The position numbers and the translations under genes are program-made. Of a stretch of DNA of 7,901 nucleotides, positions 1 to 4,471 are shown one piece after another. Numbering within the stretch: the stretch's first letter is position 1; every line of letters begins with the position of its first letter. Where the stretch lies: contig URRN01000092.1 in assembly GCA_900550185.1 (NCBI GenBank), forward strand, positions 1-7,901. Reading direction: 5' to 3'. Origin of the DNA: an uncultured Collinsella sp. GTDB taxonomy: Bacteria; Actinomycetota; Coriobacteriia; Coriobacteriales; Coriobacteriaceae. The notes beneath the pieces were generated by a model. The model did no database searches and was not told the origin of the DNA. It saw only the letters and a program-made list of their open reading frames with translations.

Positions 1-24
1 ACCGAGCCGTACGCTTGAACTGAG

Positions 25-55
25 AAGGGGGAGGCCTCGCGGCCTCCCCCTTTTT
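25..55 (+). terminator. Intrinsic terminator of an unseen upstream gene
   Basis: A perfect 10-bp stem (GGGGGAGGCC at 27-36 with GGCCTCCCCC at 41-50) closes a TCGC loop and runs straight into TTTTT at 51-55. The two A residues at 25-26 can pair with the first two T residues. This is a textbook rho-independent terminator for plus-strand transcription entering from before the window. Bases 1-24 are too short to identify the gene being ended; two frames there reach a stop (TGA at 16-18 and at 21-23). On the minus strand the hairpin lacks a good T-run, so it probably does not serve the minus-strand gene at 120-587. Confidence 0.93.
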
Positions 56-65
56 GCGTTTACCG

Positions 66-88
66 GGCATAAATGACTCATTTACGCC
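66..88. repeat. Short imperfect palindrome in the 56-119 gap
   Basis: TAAATGA (70-76), a central C (77) and TCATTTA (78-84) form a perfect 15-nt palindrome. GGC (66-68) and GCC (86-88) extend it across one A/C mismatch. No T-run follows on either strand, so it is not a standard terminator. It lies just past the stop of the minus-strand gene at 120-587 and could stabilise that transcript's 3' end or be a protein-binding site. The role is unknown. Confidence 0.45.
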
Positions 89-119
89 AGACGATTTAAT
101 TCTTTTTGGTATTGAGCTT

Positions 120-587
120 TTATTTAAAGAAAATAAAACGAATAACAAGGGCAACTGCTATAGCCGCAATGATCAAAAGCAGGATTGTCATTCGATGCTG
201 CTTGCGTCGTTTACTTGACGAAACGAAGATCGATTTTCCTTGTTTTGGCGTTTCGAGATAGCGAGCCGAATGCGTCAAGGTTTGCTTTGGTCGAGGACCT
301 CTTTGTTGATGAGCGGCGGATGCTTTCAGTGGCTCATCACTAGCTGCGCTGTTTTTAGATAATGGTGCGTCTTTCAGATATACAGGGTCTCCCGAGGCGA
401 CGCCCATATGTTTACGTCCCGTTTGGGCATCCTCGAGCGTTTGATATCGATTTCTCGTCACATACTCGGGCTCTGGATCATTAATGGGCTCTTGCGAGAT
501 GTGGGGGCGATGGAACCGTGGCGGCTGCGTGGAAGTTTCTTCCCCCTGCGTCTGCATAAACATTTTGTTCTGGTTCTGGTCGTCCAT
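120..587 (-). CDS. Small single-pass membrane protein, function unknown
   Basis: I do not recognise this 155-residue protein. Residues 1 to about 125 are polar and low in complexity, rich in Gln, Pro, Ser, Thr and charged residues, and look disordered. A basic cluster (KRRKQHR, 126-132) precedes one strongly hydrophobic stretch (about 134-154, rich in Leu, Ile and Ala) that ends in FIFFK. By the positive-inside rule the long N-terminal part would be cytoplasmic, with the protein anchored by its C-terminal tail. There is no signal peptide or catalytic motif. The ATG at 585-587 is preceded on the minus strand by an AAAGGG-type ribosome binding site about 5 nt away, which supports this start. 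Its GC content looks lower than that of tilS or ftsH. It is transcribed divergently from hsp20 across a 276-nt gap, so shared stress control is possible but unproven. That it is a real gene is fairly likely; its function is open. Confidence 0.72.
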   Translation of the reverse strand: MDDQNQNKMFMQTQGEETSTQPPRFHRPHISQEPINDPEPEYVTRNRYQTLEDAQTGRKHMGVASGDPVYLKDAPLSKNSAASDEPLKASAAHQQRGPRPKQTLTHSARYLETPKQGKSIFVSSSKRRKQHRMTILLLIIAAIAVALVIRFIFFK

Positions 588-707
588 GATGCCCTTTAGC
601 TCGTTACCAACAACGTGTACGCGCTCATTGTAAGCCCCTTGTTATTTGTAGCTGCGAACATACTTGTTATTTAAGCTCGGGTTCAAAGAACCTTAACCTT
701 ATTAAAA

Positions 708-728
708 CCTGAGTCATACACACTTAGA
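708..728. promoter_or_regulatory. HAIR-like HspR operator candidate
   Basis: CCTGAGT (708-714), a 7-nt spacer (715-721) and ACTTAGA (722-728) have the geometry of the actinobacterial HAIR element, CTTGAGT-N7-ACTCAAG, which is bound by the MerR-family heat-shock repressor HspR. The left half matches 6 of 7 positions. The right half matches about 4 of 7, although the inner six bases CTGAGT and ACTTAG are inverted with one mismatch. The site lies upstream of an hsp20 gene, which fits the proposed role. The match is imperfect and no hspR gene is in the window, so this is a hypothesis. Confidence 0.42.
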
Positions 729-848
729 TATGTTTATAGTACTGGACTAAAAAAACTTTATAGTCGATGTATATATAAGCACTGTGTGGGCATATATAAG
801 AGCGTCAAAAGAAGTCCCAGTCACCTAGAAGATGGCTCGGCAGTCCTA

Positions 849-855
849 AAAGGAG
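849..855 (+). promoter_or_regulatory. Ribosome binding site that fixes the hsp20 start
   Basis: AAAGGAG lies 8 nt before the ATG at 864. The open frame extends upstream to an ATG at 786, but that codon has no Shine-Dalgarno sequence and would add 26 residues unlike an Hsp20 N-terminus. The start at 864 is therefore preferred. Confidence 0.9.
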
Positions 856-863
856 TGGTAAAC

Positions 864-1295
864 ATGGCAAGCATGGTTCCTTATCGTTCGGTTTTTGGCG
901 TTCGTCCCTCTGCAAGCTCGCTGTTCGATCTGTTTGATGATATGAGTGACCTAGCGAATGGCTCGATTGCCTCTAAGGCGTTCCCCGTTGACGTTGAGGA
1001 TAAGGGCGATGGCTATGAGGTCAAGGCTTATCTGACCGGCGTCGCCAAGGACGATATCGATGTCGAGCTTAACGAGGGCCGTCTGTCCATTAGCGTGAAT
1101 GTCGAGGAAGACGAGGAGAACGAGGGCAAGACCTTCCTGCAGAAGGAGTTCAGCTCGTACAGCGCGACGCGTGGCGTGTATCTTAAGGACGCTTCGAGCG
1201 AGGGCCTCTCGGCTAAGTACGCTGACGGCATCCTGACCGTTACGGTTCCCAAGATCGTCGAGAAGAAGAACGTTACGAAGATCTCCATCGACTAA
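864..1295 (+). CDS. hsp20: Hsp20 / alpha-crystallin family small heat-shock protein
   Basis: This is a cytoplasmic, ATP-independent holding chaperone that binds unfolding proteins and keeps them refoldable. The 143-residue product has a short N-terminal arm (1-38, with the Phe-rich segment FDLFDDM at 21-27) and then an alpha-crystallin domain (about 39-131). That domain begins FPVDVED and includes the YEVKAYLTGV strand (51-60) and the family signature GILTVTVPK (122-130). The C-terminal extension is short and ends in an I-x-I motif (I140-S-I142), the element that docks neighbouring dimers in Hsp20 oligomers. Its length is normal for bacterial Hsp20. The gene stands alone, with a strong ribosome binding site in front and a terminator behind. 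The long 5' region with a HAIR-like site suggests heat-shock repression by HspR, but that is inferred. The family call is secure; client proteins cannot be predicted. Confidence 0.96.
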   Translation: MASMVPYRSVFGVRPSASSLFDLFDDMSDLANGSIASKAFPVDVEDKGDGYEVKAYLTGVAKDDIDVELNEGRLSISVNVEEDEENEGKTFLQKEFSSYSATRGVYLKDASSEGLSAKYADGILTVTVPKIVEKKNVTKISID

Positions 1296-1330
1296 CTTCG
1301 TTGGTGTTCTGCGCTATTAAAAGACAACAG

Positions 1331-1362
1331 AAGGGGCTGGGAAGCGATTCCCGGCCCCTTTT
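1331..1362. terminator. Terminator after hsp20, possibly shared with yycJ
   Basis: AAGGGGCTGGGAA (1331-1343) pairs with TTCCCGGCCCCTT (1348-1360) through one T/G wobble around a GCGA loop, and TTTT (1359-1362) follows on the plus strand. This ends hsp20, 35 nt after its stop. The convergent minus-strand gene stops at 1378, and on that strand the same hairpin is followed by a poorer T-containing tail. It may act in both directions, more strongly on the plus strand. Confidence 0.9.
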
Positions 1363-1377
1363 GCTGTTTAGGACAGT

Positions 1378-2187
1378 CTATTGAATGGTTGCTGGCCGAT
1401 ACTGGCTTGCGGGGCGTATCGAGAGTTTTCGCGATCCTTGGAGAAGGGTGGCGGAGCTGCCGAGCTCGTCATCCAGGGTTGCGGCCAGAGCTTTGGCATA
1501 GCTTTTGACGGTAAGGCTCGGACGATTGTTATCTTGGCTGATATGCATGGCAATGAGCTGTTCGGTGCGATCGGTAACAAGCTCGCGTGCGGCTTCGGCG
1601 GCCTGATCGTTGGACAGATGCCCTTTTGTAGATAGGATGCGCTCCTGAAGAAAGCGGGGATATTCTCCCTCGCGCAGCATGGTCACATCGTGGTTGCTTT
1701 CGAGCGCGAGGACTCGACAATCTTTGAGGGTATTCATGGCTTGGCTCGATAGCTCTCCGGTGTCGGTGGCAAAGCCGATGGAATCATCGAGGGCGTCGAA
1801 TCGATAGCCGACTGGATTTATGACATCGTGTGATGTTGAGTAGGTTTGCACCTGGATGCCGGCAATGGATAGGGTGTCATCGGGATCGAATTCCTCGACA
1901 GGCAGATGCGAAAGATTTTCTTTGCTCGAAAGTGTGCCCCTGCTGGCAAAGAGGGGGCCGTGCCAGTGCTTGCACCAGACATCGAGGCCCTTGATGTGAT
2001 CGCTATGCTCATGCGTAATGAGAAGAGCCGAGACGTTGTCTGTCGAGAGCCCCAGTTCTGCCATGCGCTTTAATGTCTCGCGGCGAGACAGTCCGTCATC
2101 GACCATAATGAGCCCCTGCGGGCCCTCGATGAGTGCGCAGTTGCCTTTAGAGCCACTGCCGAGGATATGAAGGTGCAGGCAAGACAT
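1378..2187 (-). CDS. yycJ: MBL-fold metallo-hydrolase, YycJ/WalJ type
   Basis: This is a 269-residue cytoplasmic metallo-beta-lactamase-fold protein with no signal peptide. The start resembles the YycJ hallmark LxSGSxGNC (here LGSGSKGNC, 9-17). The metal-binding motif is THEHSDH (58-64: H59, H61, D63, H64). Further conserved parts are H120, FATDTGE (139-145, D142), ESNHD (163-167), GHLSN (189-193) and MHISQDNN (214-221). The ESNHD...GHLSN combination is typical of the YycJ/WalJ branch, reported to have 5'-to-3' exonuclease activity and, in Bacillus, linked to the WalKR cell-wall two-component operon. No walK or walR is present here, so a nuclease or DNA-repair role is inferred from the family alone. 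The ATG at 2185-2187 has only a weak GGAA-like ribosome binding site. The gene is divergent from tilS with a 48-nt gap. The family is secure; the substrate is not shown. Confidence 0.88.
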   Translation of the reverse strand: MSCLHLHILGSGSKGNCALIEGPQGLIMVDDGLSRRETLKRMAELGLSTDNVSALLITHEHSDHIKGLDVWCKHWHGPLFASRGTLSSKENLSHLPVEEFDPDDTLSIAGIQVQTYSTSHDVINPVGYRFDALDDSIGFATDTGELSSQAMNTLKDCRVLALESNHDVTMLREGEYPRFLQERILSTKGHLSNDQAAEAARELVTDRTEQLIAMHISQDNNRPSLTVKSYAKALAATLDDELGSSATLLQGSRKLSIRPASQYRPATIQ

Positions 2188-2235
2188 AAGATTCCAAAGG
2201 ATACAATGGGTGCGGACGAATAAAGGAGGAAGCGA
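2188..2235. promoter_or_regulatory. Compact divergent yycJ/tilS promoter region
   Basis: Only 48 nt separate the two start codons. On the plus strand TACAAT (2202-2207) is a good -10 candidate for tilS, but no -35-like hexamer lies at the right distance. It is followed by a very strong Shine-Dalgarno sequence AAAGGAGGA (2222-2230), 5 nt before the tilS ATG. The yycJ promoter must either overlap this region or lie inside tilS. The -10 assignment is tentative; the ribosome binding site is clear. Confidence 0.5.
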
Positions 2236-3774
2236 ATGCCAACGGTATCACAGCATTACGGACACCATGCCGTGCCTGGGGCAGTCGATGAGACCCGGAC
2301 GAGGCAGCAGGCAGCTCCTGTCGTGCTCATGGTATCAGGCGGCGCGGACTCGACGGCACTGCTTCTTATGGCGTGCACATCAAAGCTGGATATCCAAGAC
2401 GGACGCGGTGTTGCCCCCATTGCTCGCGAGCGCCTGCATGTGCTGCATGTAAACCATCATCTGCGCGGCAAGGCGTCCGATGGCGACGAGGCCTTTGTGC
2501 GTGAGCTCTGCGCGCAATATGGTTTACCGCTGTGTGTGGAGCACGCTTATTTTGATGGGGAGTCGGGCAATATTGAGGCCGCGGCCCGCGAGGTGCGCTA
2601 TGCCGCGGCGCGGAGGTATGTTCGCGAGCTCTGCGCCCAGACGGGGGCACCGCGAACGGCGGCTCGTATCTGCACCGCGCACACGTCTTCTGATCGCGCG
2701 GAAACGTTTTTGATGAACGCGATTAAGGGTTCAGGGCCCGCTGGCCTATCGAGCATTCCTCGCCGGAGGAATATCGTGGTGCGTCCCTTGCTCGACCTAA
2801 CTCATGGCGAGCTCGTGGGCTATCTACAGGTACATGGTCAGCCGTGGCGTGAAGACGAGAGCAATGAGGATATCTCGTATCTGCGAAACTACGTGCGCCA
2901 TCGAGTGATGCCGGTGGTGGCGCAGCGCAACGCGAGCGTCTGCAAGACGATTGGCGCCGCCTGCGAGATCTTAGGCGATGAGGACGCGTTTTTGTCTCAG
3001 CTTTCGGCGCAGGCGTTTCGAAGCTGCCTGCGTAAGGAGGCGGCGGGCGCGCTGGTGCTCGATGCCAGGCGCCTTGCTGCGGCCGAGGTGGTAATCGCGC
3101 GGCGTATCGTGCGACTGGCGATTAAGCGCATCGATCCGGACGCTCGTCCAGAGATGCGACATGTGGAGCGAGTCCTTTCCTGCGTTGCCGAGGGCGCCGG
3201 CTCGGTCACGCTTCCGGCGGGGATTGACGCACGCATTGAGTTTGGCATGCTGGCGTTTAAGGCGCCGGCGGCTCGCGAGGGCCTGGTCGCGGACTGGGTT
3301 ACCGTACCCGGTCGTTTGCCGTTGGGCGGGGGACGTATGCTGGTCACAGAACCGATGGCCGTTGAGCCGGGATGCGATATCGTGCGCCGCGCCCGTGAGC
3401 TTGCGGCTGCCGGGGAAGTGACAGCTTTGGTAGACGCGGCTGCCCTGGGTTTTGCCGACAGCGATAGTGAGCGGATCCTGGCGGGCTCGCGTGGCGAGAT
3501 CCCTGCCGAGGCGCGATTGGCGCGCCTGTGGGTGGACGGTCCTGCACCGGGAGACGTGATGTGCCCGTTAGGGATGAGTGGTCGAAGCAAGAAAGTATCC
3601 GACTTGCTAGGTGAGGCTCGCATTCCCGTTTCCGAGCGCGCCGGCGTGCCCATGGTGAGGACGGCGCCGGGGGGTGCCGTGGTGTGGGTCGCCGGAGTTC
3701 GCGCGGACGAGCGTTTTAAGTGCACGGCCGCAACGCGCGTGGCATATCTGCTCCGCGTGGTCGATGCGGAATAG
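2236..3774 (+). CDS. tilS: tRNA(Ile)-lysidine synthetase TilS
   Basis: TilS uses ATP and lysine to convert the wobble cytidine of the CAU anticodon of minor tRNA-Ile to lysidine, changing both its codon reading (AUA) and its charging; it is normally essential. The 512-residue product has an N-terminal PP-loop ATPase domain: SGGADS (34-39), HVNHHLRG (71-78) and AHTSSDRAET (148-157). RPLL (183-186) and RNYVRHRVMP (217-226) match the family's downstream motifs. A middle helical region follows (about 240-420), and a C-terminal TilS domain (about 434-500) includes PLGMSGRSKKVSDLL and WVAGVRADERF. About 28 extra residues precede the P-loop strand. The usual AHHxDDxxET motif has Ser152 where the first Asp is expected; the second Asp is kept. 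The start has a strong ribosome binding site. The gene leads the tilS-hpt-ftsH cluster, an order common in Gram-positive bacteria. Confidence 0.95.
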   Translation: MPTVSQHYGHHAVPGAVDETRTRQQAAPVVLMVSGGADSTALLLMACTSKLDIQDGRGVAPIARERLHVLHVNHHLRGKASDGDEAFVRELCAQYGLPLCVEHAYFDGESGNIEAAAREVRYAAARRYVRELCAQTGAPRTAARICTAHTSSDRAETFLMNAIKGSGPAGLSSIPRRRNIVVRPLLDLTHGELVGYLQVHGQPWREDESNEDISYLRNYVRHRVMPVVAQRNASVCKTIGAACEILGDEDAFLSQLSAQAFRSCLRKEAAGALVLDARRLAAAEVVIARRIVRLAIKRIDPDARPEMRHVERVLSCVAEGAGSVTLPAGIDARIEFGMLAFKAPAAREGLVADWVTVPGRLPLGGGRMLVTEPMAVEPGCDIVRRARELAAAGEVTALVDAAALGFADSDSERILAGSRGEIPAEARLARLWVDGPAPGDVMCPLGMSGRSKKVSDLLGEARIPVSERAGVPMVRTAPGGAVVWVAGVRADERFKCTAATRVAYLLRVVDAE

Positions 3775-3825
3775 CGTCCCACGCCTGCTATTCTGTGCGA
3801 CGTTGACGGTATTCCCGCGCTGATG

Positions 3826-3856
3826 GCGCACGGGCTGGTAAATTTACCCCGTGCGC
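3826..3856. repeat. Bulged palindrome between tilS and hpt
   Basis: GCGCACGG (3826-3833) pairs with CCGTGCGC (3849-3856). Inside, separated by a 3-nt GCT bulge on the left side only, is the perfect palindrome GGTAAATTTACC (3837-3848). There is no T-run afterwards, so it is not a typical terminator. It ends right before a candidate extended -10 element, where a regulator could control hpt-ftsH. It could instead be an RNA hairpin in a tilS-hpt transcript. Confidence 0.6.
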
Positions 3857-3865
3857 TGCTAGAAT
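3857..3865 (+). promoter_or_regulatory. Candidate extended -10 promoter for hpt-ftsH
   Basis: TGCTAGAAT fits an extended -10 element: TG, one base, then TAGAAT, which matches 5 of 6 positions of TATAAT. No clear -35 is seen, as is usual for extended -10 promoters. It would start transcription near 3872, about 50 nt before the hpt start. A weaker similar string, TGCTATTCT, lies at 3786-3794. Confidence 0.5.
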
Positions 3866-3921
3866 GTGTAGTTCGCGTCCATACGGCGGTGTGTGGGCGA
3901 TAAGCACAAGAAAGGGTTGTC

Positions 3922-4470
3922 ATGGCTTCTCAACATCCGGATATCGAGAAGGTTCTGTTCACGCAGGAGGATATCGACGGTATCGTCTCTCGCCTGGGCG
4001 AGGAGATTACGCGCGACTACGCGGGTAAGGATCTGGTGCTGATTGCGGTCCTGCGCGGCGCCGTGGTCTTTATGGGCGACCTGATGCGTAAGATCGAGCT
4101 GCCGACCAACATCGATTTCATGGCTGTTTCGAGCTATGGCGACGGTGTGAAGTCTTCGGGCATCGTGCGTATCATTAAGGATCTGGATATCGACATCCGT
4201 GGTCGCGACGTGCTGATCGTCGAGGACATTCTGGACTCGGGCCTGACCCTCAAGTACCTGATGAAGAACCTCGAGAGCCGCAAGCCCGCTTCGCTGGAGG
4301 TCGCTGCCTTCCTGTGGAAGGACGTTGAGGACCGCACCTCGGCCATCACGCCCAAGTATGTTGGAACCCATTGCCCCGATGCCTTTGTGGTGGGCTACGG
4401 CCTCGACTATGCCGAGCGCTATCGTAACCTTCCGTATCTGGGCATTTTGAAACCGGAGGTTTATTCGTAA
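3922..4470 (+). CDS. hpt: Hypoxanthine (guanine) phosphoribosyltransferase
   Basis: This enzyme salvages hypoxanthine, and probably guanine, by joining the base to PRPP to give IMP or GMP in the cytoplasm. The 182-residue length is typical of bacterial Hpt. Visible elements are the PPi-binding loop LRG (44-46), the flexible catalytic loop around SSYGDG (70-75), the PRPP-binding signature VEDILDSG (100-107) with the presumed general base D105, and the purine-binding C-terminal segment VVGYGLDYAERYRNLPYLG (156-174, with D162). K133 in FLWKD takes the place of the base-contacting lysine usually seen in LLDKPERR; the residues after it (DVEDRT) differ from the common PERR form. AAAGG about 6-7 nt before the ATG gives a fair ribosome binding site. 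ftsH follows after a single base, so the two are almost certainly co-transcribed. Base preference cannot be set from sequence. Confidence 0.96.
   Translation: MASQHPDIEKVLFTQEDIDGIVSRLGEEITRDYAGKDLVLIAVLRGAVVFMGDLMRKIELPTNIDFMAVSSYGDGVKSSGIVRIIKDLDIDIRGRDVLIVEDILDSGLTLKYLMKNLESRKPASLEVAAFLWKDVEDRTSAITPKYVGTHCPDAFVVGYGLDYAERYRNLPYLGILKPEVYS
4455..4459 (+). promoter_or_regulatory. ftsH ribosome binding site inside the end of hpt
   Basis: GGAGG lies 12 nt before the ftsH ATG, within the last codons of hpt. The spacing is longer than ideal, but the hpt TAA (4468-4470) and the ftsH ATG (4472) are one base apart. Translational coupling, with ribosomes finishing hpt restarting on ftsH, is therefore likely. 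Confidence 0.7.
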
Positions 4471-4471
4471 G

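Larger units (their letters stand above)
588..863. promoter_or_regulatory. Divergent AT-rich control region between the 120-587 gene and hsp20
   Basis: This 276-nt non-coding stretch is much richer in A and T than the surrounding genes and must carry promoters for both directions. It holds an inverted repeat GGTTC-AAA-GAACC (680-692), a HAIR-like site (708-728), TTTATAGT twice (733-740 and 757-764, 24 nt apart) and ATATATAAG twice (771-779 and 792-800, 21 nt apart). GACTA (745-749) and TAGTC (761-765) form a further inverted pair. Several -10-like hexamers occur on the plus strand (TATAGT, TATATA), but none has a convincing -35 at 16-18 nt. On the minus strand, TTGAAC (complement of 679-684) is 18 nt from TATGTT (complement of 655-660), a weak candidate for the small membrane protein gene. 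Confidence 0.6.

Noticed and set aside
408..599. 63-codon plus-strand frame opposite the small membrane protein gene
   Set aside because: The minus-strand frame has a ribosome binding site, a basic patch and a membrane segment; the plus frame has no such support.
786..863. N-terminal extension of Hsp20 from the ATG at 786
   Set aside because: It has no Shine-Dalgarno sequence and its residues are unlike the family, whereas AAAGGAG lies 8 nt before the ATG at 864.
588..863. CIRCE element for HrcA control of hsp20
   Set aside because: The pattern TTAGCACTC-N9-GAGTGCTAA is not found in this gap; only the HAIR-like site is present.
2997..3923. 308-codon open frame antisense to tilS
   Set aside because: It is rich in Ser/Arg/Thr/Ala with no domain, and it covers conserved TilS sequence on the other strand.
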